Of a stretch of DNA of 64,000 bases, positions 34,341 to 42,607 are shown one piece after another; position 1 is the first letter of the stretch, and each line of letters begins with the position of its first letter. The notes under the pieces were generated by a model. It made no database searches. It worked only from the letters and a program-made list of their open reading frames with translations, and was not told the origin of the DNA. Location: positions 3,521 through 67,520 of the forward strand of contig NZ_JBPOFB010000014.1 of the NCBI RefSeq assembly GCF_051251565.1. Direction: 5' to 3'. Source of the stretch: Marivita sp051251565 (GTDB lineage: Bacteria > Pseudomonadota > Alphaproteobacteria > Rhodobacterales > Rhodobacteraceae). The position numbers were made by a program, and so were the translations under genes.

Positions 34341-34348
34341 TTAAATTT
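34341..34348. repeat. Left target-site duplication of the IS1595-type transposon
   Basis: TTAAATTT, identical to 37311-37318 on the other side. Eight bases is the expected duplication length for the IS1595 family. Confidence 0.9.
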
Positions 34349-34451
34349 GGGGTCTATATACTTAACTAGCCAATCAAGGCACACTTGACTAAATCACATT
34401 TTGTTCCCACATCTTTGCGTGGTATGATAACGCAAGTCAGGAGGGGTAATC

Positions 34452-34991
34452 ATGACGAATTCGACTGCGCCTACGACTGCTGCCGCTGTGGCAAATGCAT
34501 TTCTGGACATTCAAGCCGAGGACCACGGGAGTTTCCCACGGATAGACCAGATGAAGCTATACAAGCTAGTTTATTATGCTCACGCTTGGTGGCTTGCGCA
34601 GCGCGACCAGAACCTTTTTGAGGAAGATATTCATGCATGGCCTTGGGGGCCTGTCGTGCCGTCTTTGTACGGGAAATTTATGAGCGCCGGACGTGGCCCG
34701 GTTTCTGGGCTTAGGGCTACTGAACTGGTTAGTTCTGGAATGAAAGTCTCGGTAAGAGAGCCTGATGCCCCAGACCAAGAAATCATGACATATCTGCGTT
34801 CAGTCTGGGATACCCACAAGAGTTTTTCAGGCGTTCAGCTTTCTAACGCCACGCACGCCCCCGGTGAACCATGGGCGATAGTGCGCGAACAATATGGGGA
34901 CTTGGCGTCAAAACCACTTATACCTAACCCGATCATTCAAAGCGTGTTCAAGAAGAAACTTGAAGATCAACATGCCAGTGCCGCAGGATAA
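34452..34991 (+). CDS. Panacea-domain (DUF4065/SocA-like) protein, possible antitoxin
   Basis: A 179-residue protein behind an AGGAGGGG ribosome site. The Panacea core is recognised by FLDIQAEDHG, MKLYKLVYYAHAWWLA and AWPWGPVVPSLYGKF, with a later SVWDTHKSFSGVQLSNATH and EPWAIVREQYG segment. Panacea proteins act as antitoxins in PanAT pairs or as adaptors such as SocA. The downstream gene overlaps by 20 bases and encodes a small membrane protein, a possible toxin. Cargo of the IS1595-type element. Confidence 0.85.
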   Translation: MTNSTAPTTAAAVANAFLDIQAEDHGSFPRIDQMKLYKLVYYAHAWWLAQRDQNLFEEDIHAWPWGPVVPSLYGKFMSAGRGPVSGLRATELVSSGMKVSVREPDAPDQEIMTYLRSVWDTHKSFSGVQLSNATHAPGEPWAIVREQYGDLASKPLIPNPIIQSVFKKKLEDQHASAAG

Positions 34992-35316
34992 GTCTGCGCC
35001 GCTGGAGGTGTTTCCCCCATTGGAAACACCCGACATTCCTGACTCTGACAGTCAGACAGGACCAACTTATATTCCTGACGGCGCGCCAAATCAGGTTTTC
35101 AGAATAAACCTAAAATGGTTTTCCTATGGAACTGATGACAAGCCGCACGCTGCATCATTACTCTTGTCGTTGATGCTGGGTTTTCTGCTGCTGTGTGTTT
35201 TTACCGTTGGTTTGATCGTAGAACGGTCATGGATACCTGACGCGATCAAGATACTTGGCACCGCCTTTACGTTTACCGCTGGTGTTGCGATAGGCAAAGG
35301 CAGTGCTAAAAAGTAG
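34972..35316 (+). CDS. Small membrane protein, possible PanAT partner
   Basis: A 114-residue protein starting at ATG 34972 inside the Panacea gene. A Pro/Asp-rich N-terminal half (APLEVFPPLETPDIPDSDS, then a VFRINLKWFSYGT segment) is followed by two hydrophobic helices (about 60-82 and 90-108) and a short positively charged end (GKGSAKK). No family recognised. Overlap with the antitoxin-like gene suggests translational coupling, as in toxin-antitoxin pairs; membrane-active toxins are one known PanT type. The toxin role is inference. Confidence 0.65.
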   Translation: MPVPQDKSAPLEVFPPLETPDIPDSDSQTGPTYIPDGAPNQVFRINLKWFSYGTDDKPHAASLLLSLMLGFLLLCVFTVGLIVERSWIPDAIKILGTAFTFTAGVAIGKGSAKK

Positions 35317-35318
35317 GG

Positions 35319-36308
35319 TCAATCTATAATTCTGTTCATCTCATCAAAAAGATAAGGCGCGATGGACACTGTTTTCTGCTTCCTTGCCGCAGCCTTAAAG
35401 TGTTCAATATCGCTGCACATCTCCATCAATCCTTGAACGCGGCCTAGCTGGTGAATCAGCATGTTGCGCCCTTCGTCGTTAAGCCATTGGTGAAAGCGCG
35501 CACGTCTCTTGCCTTCATCCGTGATGTTCAGCTTATCAAGCTCTTTCTTAACGTATCCATTTTCCAGTGGGTCATAGACATACTTGTTGATGAACTTCCC
35601 GTAATATTGTGGGCGCTTTCCGTGGCTGGTGTCTGTGTCGTATAGGCGGTCTAGTTCTGCAAAGAACGCATCTGGGAACGTCTTGAGCCACTTTTGCAGA
35701 CCTTCCGCGATATACTTGGATAGCAATAGGCGAAGGGCATCATGTGACCGATCAAGCTGGTAGCCGGTAGCTTCATCAACAAGCGCAACGATACCAACCT
35801 TAGCAAATGCCTCCATCAGTATTTCAGCTTGAAGCGCCAAATGCTCTTGTGACGGATGCAGTTCACCTTTTCGCCTAGCTGAAAGGAAAACACCGCAAAT
35901 CTCAGGTAGCAATTCCGCTCGAATGCCGTTGGCAGGGGTGGCGCCAGCGTTTGTGCGGTACAAAACAGGCTTCTTTAGCGCCACTTCTAAGTCATTAGAA
36001 ATAAAAGGTTTGTAGTTCTTAGCAGACAGAAAAGACGGAAGGTTGGCGCCACCCTCATTTTCTTTCATCCGCTTCCAATGCGACCCGCCCCGCTTGCTTC
36101 CAAATGCACGGTGAACTGCCCGCTCTGATAGGACACGGACGCCACCATCAAGAACCGCACAGTCAAGTTCAACATCTCCAATGGGTAGCTTGCCGCTGTA
36201 GATCGCGTCCAGAATATTGCTACTTCCGGCGCCCGCAACCATCTTGACAGCCACTTGCTCAAAAGTGCCGTCAAGGATCGGGTTTATGGTGTCTTTCTTG
36301 TCAGCCAT
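35319..36308 (-). CDS. P63C-domain protein of unknown function
   Basis: A 329-residue soluble protein. An N-terminal part with GDVELDCAVLDGGVRVLSER and RAFGSKRGG is followed by the C-terminal P63C domain: YYGKFINKYVYDPLENG, RARFHQWLNDEGRN and LIHQLGRVQGLMEMCSD. P63C proteins occur on phages and mobile elements with no assigned activity. It overlaps the transposase stop by eight bases, so it is co-translated with it. It converges with the membrane-protein gene two bases away. Confidence 0.82.
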   Translation of the reverse strand: MADKKDTINPILDGTFEQVAVKMVAGAGSSNILDAIYSGKLPIGDVELDCAVLDGGVRVLSERAVHRAFGSKRGGSHWKRMKENEGGANLPSFLSAKNYKPFISNDLEVALKKPVLYRTNAGATPANGIRAELLPEICGVFLSARRKGELHPSQEHLALQAEILMEAFAKVGIVALVDEATGYQLDRSHDALRLLLSKYIAEGLQKWLKTFPDAFFAELDRLYDTDTSHGKRPQYYGKFINKYVYDPLENGYVKKELDKLNITDEGKRRARFHQWLNDEGRNMLIHQLGRVQGLMEMCSDIEHFKAAARKQKTVSIAPYLFDEMNRIID

Positions 36309-37227
36309 TGATCAGCCCCTTGTATGTCAGCCGCTTGTCTACCATGCGGTCGATTGTCATTCCGATGAAATCCATGGTGCCGATCTGAGCCGTGTTGTGA
36401 CGGAATGAGAATTCCTTCACATAGCGGTGCAGGTGCTTGGCGCTCATGTAGTGATAGATGCCGATGTAGCCGCGCTTAAGCAGGGACCAGAAGCTTTCAA
36501 TGCCGTTGGTATGCGCCATGTCGCGGACGTATTCGCCAGCAGAGTGATTAATGGTAATGTGATCGTAGCCACGGGCTTTCAGGTTTATGTAGCCGCCGTG
36601 GGTATCGGTTACGATGGTCGCCCCTGCTTTGCAGTTTTCACGGACGAATTTCTCAAGGGTTGCTGCCTTGGTATTTTCGACCACAACGGCGCGAACCTGA
36701 CCAGCCTCATCGCGGACGCCAACAACGGCGGTTTTGCCAACCGTGCCGCGACCAGCGCGAAGCTTGTCCTTAGCGTGTTTGTTCTTTTCGCGGCCACCGA
36801 TATAGGTCTCATCAACTTGAACCTGACCATCCATGTGGTCGTCACGGTCTTTCAGCCATGTTTCACGGATGCGCTGCGCAAGGAACCAAGCGGTTTTTTG
36901 AGTGACGCCAAGTTCACGCGCCATCTGTGTGCTAGGGATTCCCTTGCGTGCGCTGGTGAGCATGAAAATAGCCAGAAGCCACTTTTGCAGTGGAAGGCGG
37001 CTTTCAGCCAAGACTGTGCCTGTGCGAACGCTGAAATGCTTCCGGCAGTCTTTGCAGCGGTAAGCCATCGGCTTGTGATCTTTGCACTCGGAAACATCAA
37101 CGGAGCCACAATGGCCACAAACAGCCTCATCACCCCAACGCTTTGTCTCAAAGAACTTGCGCGCGGCTTCCTCGTTCGGGAACTTCTGGAAGAACTCAAA
37201 AGTGGAAAGCGTTTCAGGTTTCGACAT
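36301..37227 (-). CDS. IS1595-family transposase
   Basis: A 308-residue transposase. The N-terminal zinc ribbon is CGHCGSVDVSEC...CKDC (residues about 38-62). Then comes a helix-turn-helix (STQMARELGVTQKTAWFLAQ) and the ISXO2-like catalytic domain: Asp in QVDETYIGG, Asp in IVTDTHGGY, and the Glu/Asn region in NGIESFWSLLKRGY. All key parts are present, so it is probably active. Confidence 0.93.
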   Translation of the reverse strand: MSKPETLSTFEFFQKFPNEEAARKFFETKRWGDEAVCGHCGSVDVSECKDHKPMAYRCKDCRKHFSVRTGTVLAESRLPLQKWLLAIFMLTSARKGIPSTQMARELGVTQKTAWFLAQRIRETWLKDRDDHMDGQVQVDETYIGGREKNKHAKDKLRAGRGTVGKTAVVGVRDEAGQVRAVVVENTKAATLEKFVRENCKAGATIVTDTHGGYINLKARGYDHITINHSAGEYVRDMAHTNGIESFWSLLKRGYIGIYHYMSAKHLHRYVKEFSFRHNTAQIGTMDFIGMTIDRMVDKRLTYKGLING

Positions 37228-37256
37228 GATTCAGGCTCCTTATGGAACCTTTGTAA

Positions 37257-37298
37257 CTTAACTAGCCAATGTGCGCAAGTTATTTCTGGCTAGTTAAG
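37257..37298. promoter_or_regulatory. Palindrome upstream of the IS1595 transposase
   Basis: Two inverted copies of the terminal-repeat core (CTTAACTAGCCA at 37257-37268 and TGGCTAGTTAAG at 37287-37298) lie within 75 bases upstream of the transposase start. They could form a second transposase-binding site or an autoregulatory operator. Confidence 0.5.
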
Positions 37299-37708
37299 TA
37301 TATAGACCCCTTAAATTTGGCAATCGAGGCTTCGAGATCGCTGATCAGCGCCTGCAGGTCGCGGCTCTGGATTTCGGCGAGTTGGGCGAGGGTCACCCGT
37401 CTTCCGGTTCCATCGGCTGGAACTCCCAACGCGCCCGCAATTGCCTCAGGCGGAACTTGCCACGATCGCGATACATAGCGCGGCGTCATCCAAGCTTCGA
37501 TCGGCTGATCCACGCGTCCGGCATCGGACCAGATCAATACCGACAATGTGAATTTGACAAGAAACACCACCGTAATCGCAAAAGTTGCGACAAAAGCCAG
37601 ACTCAGCACAAGATGACGTTTCAAAATGTCCAGCAACTGAGTTTCCTTATCACTGACTCGGACCTTGGACCGACTGGACACTTGGTGCGTTGACGAAGCC
37701 ATATCCAT
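37280..37708 (-). CDS. Membrane protein, C-terminus altered by the IS1595 insertion
   Basis: A 142-residue protein with one strong transmembrane helix (about 33-55, LVLSLAFVATFAITVVFLV), a soluble middle (IEAWMTPRYVSRSWQVPPEA) and a C-terminal coiled coil (QSRDLQALISDLEASIAKFK). After AKFK the frame enters the transposon and ends GSIYLTSQK. The uninterrupted site would read AKFKAGDDD-stop, with the stop overlapping the dedA start. The family is not recognised, but coupling to dedA suggests a joint envelope role. Probably still functional, as only the last residues changed. Confidence 0.75.
   Translation of the reverse strand: MDMASSTHQVSSRSKVRVSDKETQLLDILKRHLVLSLAFVATFAITVVFLVKFTLSVLIWSDAGRVDQPIEAWMTPRYVSRSWQVPPEAIAGALGVPADGTGRRVTLAQLAEIQSRDLQALISDLEASIAKFKGSIYLTSQK
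37311..37318. repeat. Right target-site duplication of the IS1595-type transposon
   Basis: TTAAATTT, identical to 34341-34348. Confidence 0.9.
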
Positions 37709-37840
37709 GTTGCGTCAGCAACGTGCCAGCATCGTCTCGCGCCCGCTCGAACCAATCGGGGCGGATTCTTAGTTTCTGGCACTCGTGTGCTCGACCATTC
37801 CGGCCCCCACATCTGTACCGCAGTGCATCCTGATAGGCAG

Positions 37841-37854
37841 CTAACCTCAGTCAG
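37841..37854. promoter_or_regulatory. Putative Crp/Fnr-type operator (site 8)
   Basis: CTAACCTCAGTCAG, a 5-4-5 dyad of the shared type, lies 81 bases upstream of the arginine deiminase operon. Anaerobic Fnr-type control of arc operons is known in other bacteria. Confidence 0.5.
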
Positions 37855-37934
37855 TCCAGCACCTGCCAGCCCCCGGTAATATTGTCCCAACCGCCGCGAT
37901 CGCCGTTGCGATGCGTGCCGACAAAGGACACCCA

Positions 37935-39383
37935 ATGGCAAACCCCGCAGCGCCCCCGGCTGAGCCCACCAAACGGCTCTCATTTCCCTCGGCCTACACA
38001 ATCCTCTTCGCGCTGATCGTGATCATCGCGGCCCTGACATGGGTGATCCCGGCGGGCCAATTTGAACGCGTGGCCTCCGAGGCGCTTGGCAAGGAACTCC
38101 CCGTCGCGGGGACCTACGCGCTCACGGACGCCAACCCTCAGGGATTCTTCGATGTCATCCTCGCCCCCATCGCAGGCTTCTATGATCCCGGCAGCTATAC
38201 CGCGAACGCGATCGACGTGGCGTTGTTCGTGCTGATGATCGGCGGCTTCATCGGCGTGGTCACCGCCACCGGGGCCATCGACGCAGGCATCAAACGCGCC
38301 ATGACCCGGCTCAAGGGCCGCGAAAAGTGGATGATCCCGATCCTGATGGGTCTGTTCGCCATAGGAGGCACGACCGAAGGCATGGCCGAGGAAACACTGG
38401 CCTTTTACGTGCTGCTGACCCCCGTCATGATCGCCGCAGGCTATGACTCCATGACAGCAGTGGCGGTGATCTTGTTGGGCGCTGGCATCGGTGTACTTGG
38501 CTCGACCGTGAACGCGTTCTCCACCGTCATTGCATCGGACGCGGCGGGTGTCCCGTTTACCGACGGGCTGATGCTGCGCTTTGTCATCCTTGGCATCACT
38601 TTTGCGGCCACCGTGGCGTATGTCATGCGCTATGCCGCACGGGTCAAAGCCGATCCTTCCAAGTCGTTTGTCTATGATCTGAAGGCCGCGAACGAGGCGC
38701 ATTTTGGCACGGCCGAGGCAGTCACCACGGACTTTACCGGTCTCCATAAAATCGTCCTGCTGCTTTTTGGGGCAACGTTCGCCGTCATGATCTGGGGCGT
38801 GTCCCTGGGCGGATGGTGGATGGCCGAGATGAGCGGGCTGTTCCTGTTCGCCGGCATCGCCATCGGCCTGATCGGGCGCTTGGGCGAAAAGGGCGTGGTC
38901 GAGGCCTTTGTCGGCGGCGCGCGTGACCTTCTGGGCGTGGCGCTGATCATCGGCTTGGCGCGCGGCATAGTCGTGATCATGGATGCGGGCCACATGACCG
39001 ACACCATCCTGCATTGGGCTGAAGGCACCGTGGCTGGCCTTAACGACGTCGTCTTTATCAACGTGATGTACTGGATCCAGGTGGTGATGGCCTTCTTCGT
39101 GCCCTCCACCTCCGGCCTGGCCGTTCTGTCGATGCCGATCCTCGCGCCGGTTGGCGACTTTGCCGGGGTCGAGCGCCGCCTGATTGTCACAGCATTCCAA
39201 TCTGCGACCGGCGTCGTCAACCTCGTCACTCCCACCTCCGCCGTGGTCATGGGCGGGCTCGCCATTGCCCGCGTTCCTTACGAGCGCTGGCTGCGCTTTG
39301 TCTGGCCCGTGCTGCTGGGCCTCACCGTCATCATCATGGCCGCCCTGAGCCTTGGCGTGCTTTTGCAAGGAACCCCATCATGA
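37935..39383 (+). CDS. YfcC/ArcD2-type arginine-ornithine exchanger
   Basis: A 482-residue permease starting at ATG 37935 behind AAAGGA. About 12 hydrophobic helices with YfcC-family landmarks: SAYTILFALIVIIAALTWVIPAGQF, MGLFAIGGTTEGMAEETLAF, and FVPSTSGLAVLSMPILAP near the end. Leading the arc operon and overlapping arcA (ATGA), it most likely swaps external arginine for ornithine, which costs no energy. This is a different family from classical APC-type ArcD. Confidence 0.9.
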   Translation: MANPAAPPAEPTKRLSFPSAYTILFALIVIIAALTWVIPAGQFERVASEALGKELPVAGTYALTDANPQGFFDVILAPIAGFYDPGSYTANAIDVALFVLMIGGFIGVVTATGAIDAGIKRAMTRLKGREKWMIPILMGLFAIGGTTEGMAEETLAFYVLLTPVMIAAGYDSMTAVAVILLGAGIGVLGSTVNAFSTVIASDAAGVPFTDGLMLRFVILGITFAATVAYVMRYAARVKADPSKSFVYDLKAANEAHFGTAEAVTTDFTGLHKIVLLLFGATFAVMIWGVSLGGWWMAEMSGLFLFAGIAIGLIGRLGEKGVVEAFVGGARDLLGVALIIGLARGIVVIMDAGHMTDTILHWAEGTVAGLNDVVFINVMYWIQVVMAFFVPSTSGLAVLSMPILAPVGDFAGVERRLIVTAFQSATGVVNLVTPTSAVVMGGLAIARVPYERWLRFVWPVLLGLTVIIMAALSLGVLLQGTPS

Positions 39384-40603
39384 CCATCACCTATGGCGTC
39401 CATTCCGAAGCGGGCAAGCTGCGGCGCGTTCTGGTGCATAAACCCGGTGCCGCGATGGCGCGGCTGACACCCGCCAACTGCGCCGAGCTGCTGTTTGATG
39501 ATGTGATCTGGGTCAAACAGGCGCGGATCGAGCACATGACCTTCGTTGATGCGATGCGCAATCGCGGGGTCGAGGTCGTGTTCCTGCGCCAACTTTTCGC
39601 CGAAACATTGGCTGACATGGAAGCCCGCCGTTGGCTGCTGGAGGCGCGGATCACCGACAATACGGTAGGCATTGGCCTTGCTGAGGATCTTATGGCCCAT
39701 CTGATGGAAATCCCCGCCGATCTGCTATCCACTATTCTAATCGGCGGAATGAGCAGGGCAGAGCTACCGATTGCCGCCAAGGGCGTACTGGCCCCCATGC
39801 TGGAACCTGCGGATTTCATCCTGCCCCCCTTGCCCAACCACATCTTCACCCGCGATACGACCTGCTGGATCTACGGCGGCGTGACCCTGAACCCGATGCA
39901 CTGGCCTGCGCGTCGATTGGAGACGCTGAATCTCGCCGCGATCTACCGGTTTCATCCGGATTTCAAGGATGCCGGGTTTTCCATCTGGTGGGGTGATCCG
40001 AAACAGGACCACGGGCCTGCCACAGTCGAGGGTGGCGACGTCATGCCGATCGGCAATGGCACTGTCCTTATTGGCATGGGAGAGCGGACCACGCCTCAGG
40101 CTGTGGGCCAGATCGCGCGTGGGCTTTTTGCAGGCGGCGGAGCAACCCGCGTCATAGCCTGCCAGTTCCCCAAATCCCGCAGCGCGATGCACTTAGATAC
40201 GGTCTTCACCTTCTGTGACCGTGATCTGGTCACGGTCTTTTCCGAAGTAACAGATGCAATCCGCTGCACAAGCCTGCGCCAAACGGACCACAAAACCATT
40301 GCAGTTGAGGTTGAAACCAAACCCTTCCTCGATGTGGTCGCGGATGCTTTGAACATCAAGAAACTTCGCACCGTGCCAACAGGCGGCGACGCCTACGAAG
40401 CCGCACGCGAACAATGGGACGATGCCAACAATCTGCTCTGCCTCGAGCCGGGCGTTGTCGTCGGCTACGAGCGCAACGTCTTCTCAAACACCCTCCTGCG
40501 CAAAGCGGGCGTCGAGGTCATCACGATCCCCGGATCGGAACTTGGGCGTGGACGCGGTGGATCACATTGCATGACCTGCCCCCTGATCCGCGACGCCATT
40601 TAA
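39380..40603 (+). CDS. arcA: Arginine deiminase
   Basis: A 407-residue enzyme converting arginine to citrulline and ammonia. It has the N-terminal GVHSEAGKLRRVLVHKPG, NHIFTRDTTCWIYGGV, HLDTVFTFCD (active-site His/Asp) and the nucleophilic Cys in GGSHCMTCPL at the C-terminus. First enzyme of the arc operon, overlapping the transporter and followed 11 bases later by arcB. Confidence 0.95.
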   Translation: MTITYGVHSEAGKLRRVLVHKPGAAMARLTPANCAELLFDDVIWVKQARIEHMTFVDAMRNRGVEVVFLRQLFAETLADMEARRWLLEARITDNTVGIGLAEDLMAHLMEIPADLLSTILIGGMSRAELPIAAKGVLAPMLEPADFILPPLPNHIFTRDTTCWIYGGVTLNPMHWPARRLETLNLAAIYRFHPDFKDAGFSIWWGDPKQDHGPATVEGGDVMPIGNGTVLIGMGERTTPQAVGQIARGLFAGGGATRVIACQFPKSRSAMHLDTVFTFCDRDLVTVFSEVTDAIRCTSLRQTDHKTIAVEVETKPFLDVVADALNIKKLRTVPTGGDAYEAAREQWDDANNLLCLEPGVVVGYERNVFSNTLLRKAGVEVITIPGSELGRGRGGSHCMTCPLIRDAI

Positions 40604-40614
40604 AGGAATAACAA

Positions 40615-41616
40615 ATGCCACAGAACCTTCGCGGACGCAGTTTCATTAAGCTGCTCGATTTCACCCCGGACCAAATTCGGCAGCTGTTGCAACTCGCAGC
40701 CTCCCTCAAAATGGCCAAGGCAGGCGGATATGAACGACCCATGCTCGAAGGCAAGAACATCGCCCTGATCTTTGAAAAAGACAGCACCCGCACCCGCAGC
40801 GGTTTTGAAGTCGCAGCCTATGATCAAGGCGCGCATGTCACCTATCTGGGTCCATCCGGCAGCCATATCGGCCACAAGGAAACGATGAAAGACACCGCCC
40901 GCGTTCTTGGCCGCTTCTATGACGGGATCGAGTATCGCGGTTTTGGCCAAAAGGATGCAGAGGTGCTGGCGGCATTTTCCGGCGTGCCGGTTTTCAACGG
41001 GCTGACGGATGAGTTTCACCCCACCCAGATCCTCGCCGACCTGATGACCATGAAGGAATTCACGCACAAGCATCTTTCAGATATCGCATTTTGCTTCATG
41101 GGGGATGCAGGCAATAACATGGGCTCAAGCCTGATGGTCGGCGCGGCCCTGATTGGTATGGATATCCGTCTGTGTGGCCCACAAAGCTGCTGGCCCGATG
41201 CAGACCTTGTCACGCAGTGTCGCACCATCGCCGAGACCACGGGCGCGCGGATCACGCTGAGCGAGAAGCATGCAGAAGGGTTGGAAGGGGCCGATTTCGT
41301 CTACACCGATGTCTGGGTCTCGATGGGCGAAACTGATGACGTCTGGGAAGCGCGTATCGCGCTGCTACAGCCTTACCGCGTGACAACCGAGGTGATGGAA
41401 AAAACCAAGAACCCTTACGCCAAATTCATGCATTGCCTGCCCGCCTTTCATAACCGCGACACCGAAGTCGGCGAAGCGACGTTTCAAAAGTTCGGGATCG
41501 ATTGCATGGAAGTGACCGAAGAGGTGTTTGAAAGCGCCGCCTCTGTCGTATTCGATCAGGCAGAAAACCGGATGCATACGATCAAGGCGGTCCTCGTTGC
41601 CACAATGGGGGCCTGA
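40615..41616 (+). CDS. arcB: Catabolic ornithine carbamoyltransferase
   Basis: A 333-residue enzyme that in this context splits citrulline with phosphate into ornithine and carbamoyl phosphate. The carbamoyl-phosphate loop is KDSTRTRSGFEVAAYDQGA, the ornithine site is FHPTQILADLMTM, and HCLPAFHNRDTEVGE closes it. Length and the long C-terminal helix match catabolic ArcB more than biosynthetic ArgF. An AAAGGAATAAC ribosome site precedes the ATG. Confidence 0.94.
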   Translation: MPQNLRGRSFIKLLDFTPDQIRQLLQLAASLKMAKAGGYERPMLEGKNIALIFEKDSTRTRSGFEVAAYDQGAHVTYLGPSGSHIGHKETMKDTARVLGRFYDGIEYRGFGQKDAEVLAAFSGVPVFNGLTDEFHPTQILADLMTMKEFTHKHLSDIAFCFMGDAGNNMGSSLMVGAALIGMDIRLCGPQSCWPDADLVTQCRTIAETTGARITLSEKHAEGLEGADFVYTDVWVSMGETDDVWEARIALLQPYRVTTEVMEKTKNPYAKFMHCLPAFHNRDTEVGEATFQKFGIDCMEVTEEVFESAASVVFDQAENRMHTIKAVLVATMGA

Positions 41617-41617
41617 C

Positions 41618-42607
41618 ATGCGCATCGTTGTGGCCCTTGGCGGAAATGCATTATTGCGCAGAGGTGAGCCGCTGACCGCAGCCGTTCAGCGGACAAACGT
41701 AAGGCTTGCGGCACTTGCGCTTGCTGATCTGGCGCGTGACCATGAAATCATCGTGGCCCATGGCAACGGACCGCAGGTTGGTTTGCTGGCTCTCCAAGGT
41801 GCGTCCTATGATCCACAAAAGCCATGGCCGCTGGATGTGCTGGGCGCTGAGACAGACGGCATGATTGGCTACTTGATCGAACAGGAATTGATGAACGCGC
41901 TCCCAAAAGGTTCGCGCTGTGCAACCCTCCTCAGCCGTGTAGAGGTGGACCCGAAAGACCCCGCCTTTGGCGCCCCCAGCAAGCCCATCGGTCCTGTCTA
42001 TACGGAAAAAGAAGCCGCGTTGGCTGCAAGCAATCACGGCTGGCAGATGGTGCAAGAGGCAACCGGCGGCATGCGCCGGATCGTTCCCTCACCCATGCCC
42101 CTTCGCATCATCGGTTTGGACGCCATAAAGGTTCTTTTGGACGCTGAGCATATCGTCATCTGCGCGGGCGGTGGAGGCATTCCCGTCATTCGAAACACGA
42201 GCGGTGACATGGAGGGCGTCGAGGCGGTCATCGACAAGGACCGAACGTCAGCTCTTCTGGCCCTCGGCCTCAACGCAGACGCGCTTTTGCTGCTGACTGA
42301 CGTACCAGCCGTCTACCGAGATTTTGGCGCTCCCAATCAGACCGCCATCAGCGAGATAACGCCATCAAAACTTGGCAACCTAGACCTTCCACCCGGGTCG
42401 ATGGGTCCAAAGGTTGCCGCTGCGGTGGCTTTCACAACCGCCAGTGGCAAACTCGCTGGAATAGGACAACTGACAGATGCCCGCGCCATCATCGAGGGCC
42501 GTGCGGGGACACGCATTCCAGAAGAAAAGCCCAAAGCGCGGCAAGGCGCGACAGATGAAACTTTTGCAGAGCAACAAGGCGTATCTGACCTTCGAGGCAA
42601 GCAGTGA
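41618..42607 (+). CDS. arcC: Carbamate kinase
   Basis: A 329-residue kinase starting at ATG 41618, one base after arcB. VVALGGNALLRRGEPL, IVAHGNGPQVGLLALQ, VICAGGGGIPVI and NADALLLLTDVPAVY mark the amino-acid-kinase fold. It makes ATP from carbamoyl phosphate, completing the deiminase pathway: one ATP per arginine. Its stop overlaps the GTG of a truncated acetyltransferase gene. Confidence 0.94.
   Translation: MRIVVALGGNALLRRGEPLTAAVQRTNVRLAALALADLARDHEIIVAHGNGPQVGLLALQGASYDPQKPWPLDVLGAETDGMIGYLIEQELMNALPKGSRCATLLSRVEVDPKDPAFGAPSKPIGPVYTEKEAALAASNHGWQMVQEATGGMRRIVPSPMPLRIIGLDAIKVLLDAEHIVICAGGGGIPVIRNTSGDMEGVEAVIDKDRTSALLALGLNADALLLLTDVPAVYRDFGAPNQTAISEITPSKLGNLDLPPGSMGPKVAAAVAFTTASGKLAGIGQLTDARAIIEGRAGTRIPEEKPKARQGATDETFAEQQGVSDLRGKQ

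Larger units (their letters stand above)
34349..37310. mobile_element. IS1595-family transposon with cargo genes
   Basis: A 2962-bp element with perfect 24-bp terminal inverted repeats (34349-34372 and 37287-37310, beginning GGGGTCTATATACTTAACTA). An identical 8-bp TTAAATTT duplication flanks it. It carries a transposase (36301-37227) and three passenger genes: Panacea-domain, membrane protein and P63C. A further 12-bp copy of the repeat core (37257-37268) faces the right end and forms a palindrome just upstream of the transposase gene. Intact ends, perfect duplication and lower GC point to a recent arrival. Confidence 0.92.

Noticed and set aside
37980..39368. Long minus-strand frame of 462 codons
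   Set aside because: It is antisense to the YfcC-type transporter gene, is His/Asp/Gly-rich, and has no recognisable domain. It is a GC-rich shadow.
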